64,000 nucleotides of DNA, from assembly GCF_001598695.1 (NCBI RefSeq), contig NZ_BCZK01000005.1, positions 124,001 through 188,000 of the forward strand, in the 5' to 3' direction. The notes under the pieces are model-generated. The model saw only the letters and a program-made list of their open reading frames with translations, made no database searches and was not told the origin of the DNA. Source of the DNA: Klebsiella oxytoca NBRC 105695. Lineage in GTDB: Bacteria; Pseudomonadota; Gammaproteobacteria; Enterobacterales; Enterobacteriaceae. Below are positions 13,138-21,452 of the stretch, in pieces (position 1 is the first letter of the stretch; every line of letters starts with the position of its first letter). Position numbers and translations under genes: made by a program.

Positions 13138-13785
13138 TTAAATAGCCATTGAGGAAAGCAGATTGATTTGCGTCTGTTTAGCCATATTGTCGCGATAGGC
13201 GGCCACGCGGCTCGGCCAGTTCACCCCGGCAACCAGCGTCAGATTCCGCAGGAGTGGGAAGAGATGAATATCATCTTCAGACAGCTCTCCGTTGACGGCG
13301 TTTGGCTGGACGATAAGTTTATCCAACGCGCGCAGATCGTCGCTGATGTTCTTAACCAGACCGGTAGAATGGGCGAGGTGATCGGCAAAGCTACCAATAG
13401 CCGCTTCCTTCTTATTCACAAAATAAGCGCGCGCCTCTGGGGTTGAGAATTCATCAAATGCGGATTTGGCGAAACGCGGGATCAACAGACGATTCGCGTA
13501 GACGTTGACCTTGCGCAGCCAGGTTTCAATAGCCGGGTTACGCGCTCCGGTCAGTAGCGGTTTTCCATCAAGTTTATCGACATAGTGCACGATATCCATG
13601 CTTTCTGGCATATAGCGACTATCGTCTTTTTGCAGGATGGGCGCCATTTTCTGGCCGATCATGCGGGTTGGGGTTGATTCATCATCGTTCAGGAGCGTGA
13701 TCAGTTCGACAGGGATATTTTTCAGGCCGAAAATCATGCGGGCTTTCAGGCAGAACGGGCAGTGATCGTAGATATATAACTTCAC
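13138..13785 (-). CDS. grxB: Glutaredoxin 2
   Basis: GrxB is the large, GST-like glutaredoxin of enterics, a glutathione-dependent disulfide reductase. The protein has 215 residues, as in E. coli, with an N-terminal thioredoxin fold and an all-helical C-terminal domain (ELSEDDIHLFPLLRNLTL). The active site is C9-P-F-C12 instead of the CPYC usual for E. coli glutaredoxins. The cis-proline is kept in QKMAPILQKDD. It is cytoplasmic and a single-gene unit. Confidence 0.95.
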   Translation of the reverse strand: MKLYIYDHCPFCLKARMIFGLKNIPVELITLLNDDESTPTRMIGQKMAPILQKDDSRYMPESMDIVHYVDKLDGKPLLTGARNPAIETWLRKVNVYANRLLIPRFAKSAFDEFSTPEARAYFVNKKEAAIGSFADHLAHSTGLVKNISDDLRALDKLIVQPNAVNGELSEDDIHLFPLLRNLTLVAGVNWPSRVAAYRDNMAKQTQINLLSSMAI

Positions 13786-13850
13786 GTTTCTCCTCCATTG
13801 TTGCTGAACTTCCTCAATTCAGTATGGAGGAGAAACGACGGTCCGGCAAA

Positions 13851-15059
13851 TCAGGTGCGCGGCTCGAGCATACCGGACGTTGAACGTTTTGGACTGAACT
13901 GCCACCACAGAGCAACAAACGTCGCAAGACCGATCGCGCCCAGCATCAGCCACGGCAGCTCCGGCTGACCCGTGGCCTTACCGGCATCGAACAGCCAGCC
14001 GCCGCCTGCGTAGCCGAAAGCGCCGCCGAAGGCTAATCCCAGACGGCTAAAGCCCATATAGCTGCCGCGCGCTCTGGCATCCGCCAGCGAAGCGCCAAGC
14101 GTCTCGCGCGCAGGCTCGGCGATGATGGACCCGATATAAAACACGCAGATCAGCGTAAACAGCTGCTGCAGATTGCTGCTCAGGCCAATCGGCATCATTG
14201 CCAGCGTCATAATCAGCAGTCCGGCCATCAGCCGATGCTCAAGGCGAAACCGTTTTTCACTCCAGCGGGCAATCGGATAAAGCAGCGTCAGTGAAATGGT
14301 GGCTTCGATGGCATACATCCATTTTACCGCCGCCGGAGAACCCGCAATATCGTTAACCATAATCGGCAGCATTAACATGACCTGTACTGCCAGCATGTAA
14401 TATCCGGTTAGCGTCAAGACGTAGGTGACAAATCGTTTGTCACGCAGCACGCGGCCCAGCCCTTCACGAACCGGCGTTTTAACCGTTGACAGCTTCCAGG
14501 CCGGGAGATACCAGGCATTGAACGCCGCGCAGGCGATAAACAGGGCCGCTCCAGCGCTGCACACCAGACGAAAATCATACTGCAGCAGCCAGCTACCCAG
14601 CAGCGCGCCGATCACCGCCCCGGCGCTGTCCTGCATCATCAGAATGGAGAAGAAACGCCCGCGCTGGTGTGGGCGAACCAGCTTAACCACCAACGCCGCC
14701 CGCGGGGGATCGAACAGCGTGCCGCCGAGACCGGAGAGTATGCAGGATAACCACAGGACCCATGGTTCATGGGCGACGGCCATCGCGGCGAAACCGGCAG
14801 CTCGCATCAGCATGCCGGTGACGATCATCGGTTTGGCGCCAAAACGGTCGGCAATCGCACCGCCGAATATCCCTAAACCTTGCTGCACCAGTTGACGCAG
14901 CCCGAGCGCAATGCCGACCATTAGCGCGGCCCACCCCATCTGATCGACAAAGCGAATAGAGATGAGCGGGAACACGACGAAAAAGCCGAGTACGACCAGC
15001 ATGTTATCAACTAACAGGAAATATTTACCCAGGCTCCTTGCCTGCGATACGCGGGACAT
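13851..15059 (-). CDS. mdtH: MdtH major facilitator transporter
   Basis: MdtH (YceL) is a 12-helix drug/proton antiporter family protein, linked to fluoroquinolone resistance when overexpressed in E. coli. From ATG 15059 the protein has 402 residues, the E. coli length, beginning [20 protein letters not shown]. The signature [12 protein letters not shown] follows helix 2. GGGAGGGGA directly upstream supports this start; a frame open to 15224 adds 55 unrelated residues. It is divergent from rimJ. Confidence 0.94.
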   Translation of the reverse strand: MSRVSQARSLGKYFLLVDNMLVVLGFFVVFPLISIRFVDQMGWAALMVGIALGLRQLVQQGLGIFGGAIADRFGAKPMIVTGMLMRAAGFAAMAVAHEPWVLWLSCILSGLGGTLFDPPRAALVVKLVRPHQRGRFFSILMMQDSAGAVIGALLGSWLLQYDFRLVCSAGAALFIACAAFNAWYLPAWKLSTVKTPVREGLGRVLRDKRFVTYVLTLTGYYMLAVQVMLMLPIMVNDIAGSPAAVKWMYAIEATISLTLLYPIARWSEKRFRLEHRLMAGLLIMTLAMMPIGLSSNLQQLFTLICVFYIGSIIAEPARETLGASLADARARGSYMGFSRLGLAFGGAFGYAGGGWLFDAGKATGQPELPWLMLGAIGLATFVALWWQFSPKRSTSGMLEPRT

Positions 15060-15288
15060 TTCCCCTCCCGGGAAAAATAAGAATAAGCTCTGATATTTTG
15101 CGGGGTTAATGGCTATTTTCCCAGCTAACTCGCGACAATATTTTTTTATCAAAATGCAAGAACGATAGAGGCTATTCATCGAAAAGCAGAGATGGTGCAG
15201 AAAATGGTATGTTGCTGTTTTCACACATCCCTGCAGGACAGGTATAGTAAAGTCAGCAAGTATTGCGTCAGGGGAACAGGAGAGGGGA

Positions 15289-15873
15289 ATGTTTGGCTAT
15301 CGCAGTAACGTACCGAAGGTGCGTTTGACGACGGATCGGCTGGTGGTGCGGCTGGTACACGATCGTGACGCCTGGCGTCTGGCCGATTACTACGCGGAAA
15401 ATAAAGGGTTCTTAAAACCCTGGGAACCAGTGCGCGACGACAGCCACTGTTATCCTTCCGGCTGGCAGGCGCGTTTATCGATGATTTCGGAGTTTCACAA
15501 GCAGGGTTCGGCATTCTATTTTGCGCTGCTGGACCCCGAAGAAAAAGAGATTATCGGCGTGGCGAATTTTTCGAACGTGGTGCGCGGATCGTTTCATGCC
15601 TGCTATCTCGGTTACTCTATCGGAGAGAAATGGCAAGGGCAGGGGCTAATGTTTGAAGCGCTGACGTCGGCAATTCGCTATATGCAGCGCACGCAACATA
15701 TCCATCGCATAATGGCAAACTATATGCCGCATAATCAGCGTAGCGGCGATTTGCTGGCGCGTCTGGGTTTTGAAAAAGAGGGTTACGCCAAAGATTACCT
15801 GCTCATTGATGGGCAGTGGCGCGATCACGTACTGACGGCGTTGACGACACCGGACTGGACCCCGGGTCGCTAA
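15289..15873 (+). CDS. rimJ: RimJ ribosomal protein S5 alanine N-acetyltransferase
   Basis: RimJ acetylates the N-terminal alanine of ribosomal protein S5 and has a chaperone-like role in 30S assembly. The 194 residues equal E. coli RimJ. The GNAT fold is visible in [23 protein letters not shown], which contains the acetyl-CoA binding Q/RxxGxG/A-type loop. It begins a rightward run rimJ-yceH-mviM with gaps of 9 and 2 bases, suggesting one operon. Confidence 0.95.
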   Translation: MFGYRSNVPKVRLTTDRLVVRLVHDRDAWRLADYYAENKGFLKPWEPVRDDSHCYPSGWQARLSMISEFHKQGSAFYFALLDPEEKEIIGVANFSNVVRGSFHACYLGYSIGEKWQGQGLMFEALTSAIRYMQRTQHIHRIMANYMPHNQRSGDLLARLGFEKEGYAKDYLLIDGQWRDHVLTALTTPDWTPGR

Positions 15874-15882
15874 GGAGACATC

Positions 15883-16530
15883 ATGAAATATCAGTTAACC
15901 GCGCATGAGGCGCGAGTCATTGGCTGTCTGCTGGAAAAGCAGGTCACCACGCCGGAGCAGTACCCCCTGTCGGTCAACGCGGTGGTGACCGCCTGTAATC
16001 AGAAAACGAACCGTGAACCGGTGATGTCGCTCAGCGAAAATGACGTGCAGGAGCTCCTCGATACGTTAGTTAAGCGTCATTTTTTGCGTACGGTAAGCGG
16101 TTTCGGCAATCGGGTGACCAAATATGAACAGCGCTTCTGCAACTCTGAATTTGGCGACCTGAAATTAACTCCAGCGGAAGTGGCAATTATTACCACGTTG
16201 CTGCTGCGCGGGGCGCAGACGCCCGGAGAACTGCGCGGGCGGGCGCAGAGAATGCATGAATTCAGCGATATGGCAGAGGTGGAAAGCGTCCTCGAAAATT
16301 TGGCTACGCGAGACGACGGCCCCTATGTTGCACGTCTGCCGCGGGAACCCGGGAAGCGTGAAAGCCGCTATATGCACCTGTTCTGCGATGATATGGATTC
16401 GCTGATTACCGCCGTTGAAGCCGTTTCGCCGGCGGGTGACGATCTCCAGGCCCGCGTTGAGGCGCTGGAAGCGGACGTCGCTGAACTTAAAGCGCGTCTG
16501 GATTCACTGCTGCCTCATTCAGGAGATTAA
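15883..16530 (+). CDS. yceH: YceH family protein (DUF480)
   Basis: This 215-residue protein matches E. coli YceH. The family has two winged-helix-like repeats; conserved blocks are [42 protein letters not shown] and [19 protein letters not shown]. The C-terminus [23 protein letters not shown] is a short coiled coil. Function is unknown. It follows rimJ by 9 bases with GGAGA upstream and precedes mviM by 2 bases, so it is probably co-transcribed with both. Confidence 0.93.
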   Translation: MKYQLTAHEARVIGCLLEKQVTTPEQYPLSVNAVVTACNQKTNREPVMSLSENDVQELLDTLVKRHFLRTVSGFGNRVTKYEQRFCNSEFGDLKLTPAEVAIITTLLLRGAQTPGELRGRAQRMHEFSDMAEVESVLENLATRDDGPYVARLPREPGKRESRYMHLFCDDMDSLITAVEAVSPAGDDLQARVEALEADVAELKARLDSLLPHSGD

Positions 16531-16532
16531 GC

Positions 16533-17456
16533 ATGTCGGCGAAACTACGCATCGGCGTCGTTGGTTTAGGTAGCATTGCGCAAAAGGGCTGGCTGCCGGT
16601 GCTGGGAGCAGCGGATGGCTGGACGCTACAGGCGGCGTGGTCGCCGGGAAAAGAGAAAGCGCTGCGCATCTGTGAAACGTGGCGTATCCCCTATGCGGAT
16701 ACTCTGGAACAGCTGGCGGCGCAGTGTGATGCTGTATTCGTCCATACTTCAACGGTTTCACATTATGAAGTGGTTAGTCGGTTACTCAATGCCGGAGTTC
16801 ATGTCTGCGTTGATAAACCGCTGGCCGACAAGCTTAGCGATGCGGAGACGTTGGTTGAGCTGGCGGCCCGCCGCCGTCTTACTCTTATGGTCGGATTTAA
16901 TCGCCGCTTCTCCCCTCTCTATCGCGAACTTAAAGCTCAGCTCGGTAACGCGGCTTCGCTGCGGATGGATAAACACCGTAGCGACAGCGTGGGCCACGAT
17001 CTGCGCTTTACGCTGCTGGATGACTATCTGCATGTCGTCGACACCGCACTATGGCTGGCGGGCGATAAAGCCCGTTTAAACGGCGGTACGCTGCTCACGA
17101 CGGCCCAGGGTGAAATGCTTTATGCTGAACATCATTTCAGCTGCGGGATGATCCAAATGACCACCAGTATGCACCGCCGCGCTGGAAGCCAGCGGGAGTG
17201 GGTGCAGGCGGTAACCGACGGTGGATTATATGAAGTCCGTGATATGCGGGAGTGGCAGGAGGAGCGGGGGCGCGGCGTGATCCAGCGTCCGGTCCCCGGC
17301 TGGCAGACCACCCTTGAGCAACGAGGATTCACCGGCTGCGCCCGGCATTTTATCGAATGCGTGCAAAATCAGACGGTTCCTGAAACCTCCGGCGAACAGG
17401 CGCTGCTTGCTCAGCGTATCGTGGAGAAACTCTGGCGCGAAGCAATGAGCGAATAA
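16533..17456 (+). CDS. mviM: MviM Gfo/Idh/MocA family oxidoreductase
   Basis: MviM is a cytoplasmic NAD(P)-dependent oxidoreductase-like protein of unknown substrate. The 307 residues equal E. coli MviM. The Rossmann motif is VVGLGSIAQKGWLPVL near the N-terminus, and the family lysine motif appears as CVDKPLAD. Despite the name ('mouse virulence'), the virulence effect in Salmonella is attributed to the neighbouring murJ region. It starts 2 bases after yceH and is followed by a hairpin before murJ. Confidence 0.93.
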   Translation: MSAKLRIGVVGLGSIAQKGWLPVLGAADGWTLQAAWSPGKEKALRICETWRIPYADTLEQLAAQCDAVFVHTSTVSHYEVVSRLLNAGVHVCVDKPLADKLSDAETLVELAARRRLTLMVGFNRRFSPLYRELKAQLGNAASLRMDKHRSDSVGHDLRFTLLDDYLHVVDTALWLAGDKARLNGGTLLTTAQGEMLYAEHHFSCGMIQMTTSMHRRAGSQREWVQAVTDGGLYEVRDMREWQEERGRGVIQRPVPGWQTTLEQRGFTGCARHFIECVQNQTVPETSGEQALLAQRIVEKLWREAMSE

Positions 17457-17519
17457 CCCGTTGTAACAACTGGCAGTAGTAATTCATTATGAACCCGGTA
17501 GACTATCGCCACTTTCCAG

Positions 17520-17541
17520 CGCCCGCCTGAGCGGGCGTTTT
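17520..17541 (+). terminator. Hairpin between mviM and murJ
   Basis: GCCCGC-CTGA-GCGGGC is a 6-bp GC stem with a tetraloop followed by GTTTTA, 64 bases after mviM and only about 30 bases before murJ. It may end the mviM transcript or act as a leader attenuator for murJ. Confidence 0.65.
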
Positions 17542-17568
17542 ACTCCGGGGTTGTGGAATAACACGTTA

Positions 17569-19104
17569 ATGAATCTTTTAAAATCACTGGCGGCCGTCAG
17601 TTCGATGACCATGTTTTCGCGCGTGCTGGGTTTTGCGCGCGATGCGATTGTGGCGCGTATTTTTGGCGCAGGGATGGCCACCGACGCCTTCTTCGTTGCT
17701 TTCAAACTTCCGAATCTATTACGGCGTATTTTTGCTGAGGGCGCGTTCTCACAGGCTTTTGTGCCGATTCTGGCGGAATATAAAAGCAAGCAGGGTGAAG
17801 ATGCGACCCGGGTTTTCGTCGCCTATGTTTCGGGGCTGCTGACGCTGGTGCTGGCGCTGGTGACCATCGCTGGTATGCTGGCGGCACCGTGGGTGATCAC
17901 CATCACCGCGCCGGGATTTGCCAATACGCCCGAAAAGTTCGCCCTGACCACTCAGCTCTTGCGCATCACTTTTCCCTATATTCTGCTGATCTCCCTGGCT
18001 TCACTCGTGGGCGCCATCCTGAATACCTGGAACCGCTTTTCGGTGCCTGCTTTTGCTCCGACTTTCCTGAACGTCAGCATGATTGGTTTTGCGCTGTTTG
18101 CCGCGCCCTACTTTAATCCGCCGATGCTGGCCATGGCGTGGGCGGTGACGGTTGGCGGTATTTTGCAGCTTGCCTGGCAGCTGCCGCATTTGAAGAAAAT
18201 CGGCATGCTGGTGCTGCCGCGAATCAACCTCAAAGATGCTGGCGCGGTGCGGGTGGTGAAACAGATGGGGCCGGCGATCCTCGGCGTCTCGGTTAGCCAG
18301 ATTTCCCTGATCATCAATACCATTTTTGCCTCGTTCCTCGTCTCCGGCTCGGTGTCATGGATGTACTATGCCGATCGCCTGATGGAGTTTCCATCCGGCG
18401 TGCTGGGCGTGGCGCTGGGGACCATTCTGCTGCCTTCTCTGTCCAAAAGTTTTGCCAGCGGCAATCACGACGAATACTGCCGTTTGATGGACTGGGGATT
18501 GCGCCTGTGCTTTCTGCTTGCGCTACCGAGCGCCGTGGCGTTAGGGATACTGGCCAAGCCGCTGACGGTCGCGTTATTCCAGTACGGAAAATTTACCGCC
18601 TTTGATGCCGCGATGACTCAGCGCGCGCTGGTCGCTTATTCCGTTGGCCTGATGGGACTCATTGTGGTGAAGGTACTGGCTCCCGGCTTCTATTCGCGTC
18701 AGGACATTAAAACGCCGGTGAAAATTGCCATCGTCACGCTGATCATGACGCAGGTTATGAACCTCGCCTTTATTGGTCCGCTAAAGCATGCCGGTCTGTC
18801 ATTGTCGATTGGCCTGGCGGCCTGCCTTAACGCCGGGCTGCTCTACTGGCAGCTGAGGAAACAGAAAATTTTCACCCCTCAGCCCGGCTGGTTCCTGTTC
18901 CTGCTGCGCCTGGTGATTGCCGTCATCGTGATGTCTGCGGCGCTGCTGGGCGTGATGTACCTGATGCCGGAGTGGTCGCAGGGGACGATGCCGTTCCGCC
19001 TGCTGCGTTTGATGGTAGTCGTGGTAGCGGGTGTCGTCGCCTATTTCGCGACGCTGTTGCTGCTGGGCTTCCGCGTCAAAGAGTTTGCTCGCCGCACGGT
19101 CTGA
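17569..19104 (+). CDS. murJ: MurJ lipid II flippase
   Basis: MurJ (MviN) moves lipid II across the inner membrane for peptidoglycan synthesis and is essential. From ATG 17569 the protein has 511 residues, the E. coli length, with 14 predicted helices of the MOP superfamily. Key charged residues are present: R18 and R24 in [12 protein letters not shown]39 in MATDAFF, and R52/R53 in [10 protein letters not shown]. An in-frame start at 17551 would add six residues and is not favoured. No strong ribosome site is seen close to the ATG. It is the last gene before the rho-independent hairpin at 19121. Confidence 0.97.
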   Translation: MNLLKSLAAVSSMTMFSRVLGFARDAIVARIFGAGMATDAFFVAFKLPNLLRRIFAEGAFSQAFVPILAEYKSKQGEDATRVFVAYVSGLLTLVLALVTIAGMLAAPWVITITAPGFANTPEKFALTTQLLRITFPYILLISLASLVGAILNTWNRFSVPAFAPTFLNVSMIGFALFAAPYFNPPMLAMAWAVTVGGILQLAWQLPHLKKIGMLVLPRINLKDAGAVRVVKQMGPAILGVSVSQISLIINTIFASFLVSGSVSWMYYADRLMEFPSGVLGVALGTILLPSLSKSFASGNHDEYCRLMDWGLRLCFLLALPSAVALGILAKPLTVALFQYGKFTAFDAAMTQRALVAYSVGLMGLIVVKVLAPGFYSRQDIKTPVKIAIVTLIMTQVMNLAFIGPLKHAGLSLSIGLAACLNAGLLYWQLRKQKIFTPQPGWFLFLLRLVIAVIVMSAALLGVMYLMPEWSQGTMPFRLLRLMVVVVAGVVAYFATLLLLGFRVKEFARRTV

Positions 19105-19120
19105 GTTCTCTTCCTGACAC

Positions 19121-19159
19121 AAAAGCCGCCCTGTATTGCCAGCAGGGCGGCTTTTTTTT
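19121..19159. terminator. Bidirectional terminator between murJ and the MFS gene
   Basis: AGCCGCCCTG (19124-19133) pairs perfectly with CAGGGCGGCT (19143-19152), followed by eight T on the plus strand and a short T run on the minus strand. It separates convergent murJ and the MFS gene, whose stop codon overlaps the T tract. Confidence 0.9.
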
Positions 19160-20372
19160 ACCTGACGGTTCGTTGCGCCGAAACGACCCTCGCGCTTTCT
19201 ATCAGGCGGATGCCGAGGGCGATAGCGCCGGTAATGACGGCGAGAGTCACTACACCGCTCCAGCCTGCTATCACATACAGTTTGCTTCCCAGCACTGAGC
19301 CGAGCGACATTCCGATAAACACGCCGGTAAACAACAGCGCATTGAGACGACCGCGCGCCTGAGGCTCCAGACCATACACCAGGTTCTGGTGCGCCACGAG
19401 GCTGGATTGCAGTCCAAGGTCAAAACCGACGGCCGAGATGGCAATCAGGATCAGCTGGCCATGCGGCGGTAGCGCAGGCAGCAGAAACATCAGGGCAAAA
19501 GAAACGGTAACCAGCGCCGCGCCCATTTGCGTGACTTTTTCGGCTCCGAATTTATCGGCCAGGCCGCCAGCCAGCGGGGCGGCGAGCGCCCCGGCAGCGC
19601 CTGCAATACCAAAGCCGCCGGCTACCGCGCTGCCCATTTGATAGTGCGCCAGTAACATGACCGCCAGGGTGGACCAGAATGCGCTGAAGGCGATAGAGAG
19701 GAACCCCTGGGCGAATGCGGCGCGACGCAGTGCCGGATAGCGTTTCCACAGGTGGGCCATCGATTTTATCAGCTGCGGATAAGTCAGGTTTGAGTGAATT
19801 TCAAAGCGCGGCAGCACGCGCCACATCAGCAGACCAATCAGTGCAATACTGACCGCAGCGGCCTGATACATCACCCGCCAGCCGAATAGCGCACCCACCA
19901 GCCCGCTCACCGTCCGTGACAGCAGGATCCCCAGCAGCAGGCCAGTCATGACCGTACCCACCATTTTCCCTTGTTTACCCGCAGGAGCCAGAATCGCGGC
20001 AGCTGGTACGATATCCTGCGCCATTGTCGCAGCCATCCCGATCAGCAAACTAACCATCAACAGAGAGGTGAGCTGACCGGTAAGGCTGCAGAGCAGCAAC
20101 AGGACCGCCAGCGCGGCGCTTTTCATCAGGATCAGCTTTCTGCGATCGTGACGGTCGCCAAGCGGTAGAAGGAAAAGTATACCCAGCGCATAGCCCGCTT
20201 GAGTCAGGGTCGGAACCAGACCCATACCCTCAACGCTCAAATGCAGGTTTGCTCCCATTAGCGGCAGCAGCGGCTGCGCGTAATAGATAGCGGCAACGCT
20301 GAAGCCTGCGCCGAGCGCAAGGATAAAAATTACCCAGCCGGCTGCGCGGGAGGTGAGTGGTGTCGGTGTCAT
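19158..20372 (-). CDS. Major facilitator family exporter, DHA1-like
   Basis: This 404-residue protein has about 12 predicted membrane helices and the major facilitator motif A-type loop LPLGDRHDRRKLI after helix 2, with GGLADKFGAEK repeated in the second half. The pattern fits drug/proton antiporters of the DHA1 group; substrate is unknown. It is divergent from a LysR-type regulator, which commonly controls such a neighbour. The pair occupies the murJ-rne interval that holds the flg flagellar genes in E. coli, so it is accessory relative to that backbone. Confidence 0.8.
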   Translation of the reverse strand: MTPTPLTSRAAGWVIFILALGAGFSVAAIYYAQPLLPLMGANLHLSVEGMGLVPTLTQAGYALGILFLLPLGDRHDRRKLILMKSAALAVLLLLCSLTGQLTSLLMVSLLIGMAATMAQDIVPAAAILAPAGKQGKMVGTVMTGLLLGILLSRTVSGLVGALFGWRVMYQAAAVSIALIGLLMWRVLPRFEIHSNLTYPQLIKSMAHLWKRYPALRRAAFAQGFLSIAFSAFWSTLAVMLLAHYQMGSAVAGGFGIAGAAGALAAPLAGGLADKFGAEKVTQMGAALVTVSFALMFLLPALPPHGQLILIAISAVGFDLGLQSSLVAHQNLVYGLEPQARGRLNALLFTGVFIGMSLGSVLGSKLYVIAGWSGVVTLAVITGAIALGIRLIESARVVSAQRTVR

Positions 20373-20452
20373 GAATGATTCCTCTTAGAAGCGATGGCGC
20401 TATTTTTCCCGTAATGAGGCTGGCGCGGTAGATAGCCCGGTGGTAAAACGGT

Positions 20453-20469
20453 TATACGCTAAACGTATA
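20453..20469. promoter_or_regulatory. Inverted repeat, candidate LysR operator
   Basis: TATACG-CTAAA-CGTATA lies in the MFS/lysR divergent region, 13 bases before the lysR start. Its inner 13 bases have the T-N11-A form typical of LysR-type binding sites. It overlaps where the regulator promoter or leader would be, which suits autoregulation. Confidence 0.45.
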
Positions 20470-20481
20470 GGCAGAATAAAA

Positions 20482-21417
20482 ATGAAGAAGCAGGAGCGTA
20501 TAGATCGTATCGAATTGATGCGTACGTTCATTCGGATTGTCGAAGCCGGGTCTCTCTCCGCTGCGGCGGTCCAGATGAACACGACCCAGGCGACGGTAAG
20601 TCGACGACTCCAGTCGCTGGAAGGGCTGCTCGGCGCAAAGCTGATCCTGCGTACCACCCATGCGATGAAGCTGACCGATGACGGCGAGCGCTGTTACCAG
20701 CATGCCCGACAGATCGTCGATGCGTGGCTGGCGCTGGAAGACGACCTGCGCATCACCGATGACCGTCCGGTGGGGATATTAAGGGTACGGGCGCCGCATG
20801 CGTTTGGTCAGCAGCAGCTGCTGGGGCCGCTGGTGGACTTTCTGCAGCGCTATCCCCAGCTATCGGTCGAATGGATGCTGAATGATAAAAACGTGGATTT
20901 CCTGAGCGATGGCATCGACTGCGCGATTCGCGTGGGGGCTGAGGTGGATCCGGCTACGGTGTCGGTCCTGCTGGCCGAGGTGCCGCGCAGCGTAGTGGCA
21001 TCGCCGTCGCTGCTGGCGAACTATCCGCCGTTAACCGAGCCGCAGGAGATGTCGCTGCTGCCCTGGGTAGCCATCAGCACGTTCTATCAGCATGAGGTGA
21101 TGCTGCAATCAGAGGTGGATGAGCAGCTTACAACCTTTAGCATTGCTCCGTGCCTGAGTACCGACAGCGTACATGTCGCCCGCAATACCGCGCTGGCGGG
21201 GCTGGGCGCGGCGATTGTTTCGAGCTGGGCGGTAGCGGAGGATATTGCCGCCGGGCGGCTGGTGGAGCTATTCCCGCAGTGGCGTGCCTCTCCGCTGCCG
21301 GTACATCTTGTCTATCCCTGGGCACGCTATTATCCGACGCGGTTGCGTAAGTTTCTCGATTTGATGCGCGAGGTTATGCCGCAGATTGCGGGGATGCAGC
21401 GACCGGAAGGGGAATAA
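20482..21417 (+). CDS. LysR-type transcriptional regulator
   Basis: A 311-residue protein from ATG 20482 has an N-terminal winged helix-turn-helix (RTFIRIVEAGSLSAAAVQMN, TQATVSRRLQSLEGLLGAKL) followed by a periplasmic-binding-protein-like effector domain (VGILRVRAPHAFGQQQLLGP; AGLGAAIVSSWAVAEDIAAG). This is the CrgA-like LysR subgroup by appearance. It is divergent from the MFS exporter and probably regulates it. A longer frame to 20440 adds 14 residues over the palindrome and is less likely. Inducer is unknown. Confidence 0.85.
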   Translation: MKKQERIDRIELMRTFIRIVEAGSLSAAAVQMNTTQATVSRRLQSLEGLLGAKLILRTTHAMKLTDDGERCYQHARQIVDAWLALEDDLRITDDRPVGILRVRAPHAFGQQQLLGPLVDFLQRYPQLSVEWMLNDKNVDFLSDGIDCAIRVGAEVDPATVSVLLAEVPRSVVASPSLLANYPPLTEPQEMSLLPWVAISTFYQHEVMLQSEVDEQLTTFSIAPCLSTDSVHVARNTALAGLGAAIVSSWAVAEDIAAGRLVELFPQWRASPLPVHLVYPWARYYPTRLRKFLDLMREVMPQIAGMQRPEGE

Positions 21418-21444
21418 AAAAAGACCGGCCGCTGGGGCCGGTCT
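21416..21444 (-). terminator. rne terminator
   Basis: AGACCGGCC-GCTGG-GGCCGGTCT is a perfect 9-bp stem; on the minus strand it is followed by TTTTTTTATT, nine bases beyond the rne stop codon. The last bases overlap the lysR stop codon. Confidence 0.9.
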
Positions 21445-21452
21445 GGTAGGCG

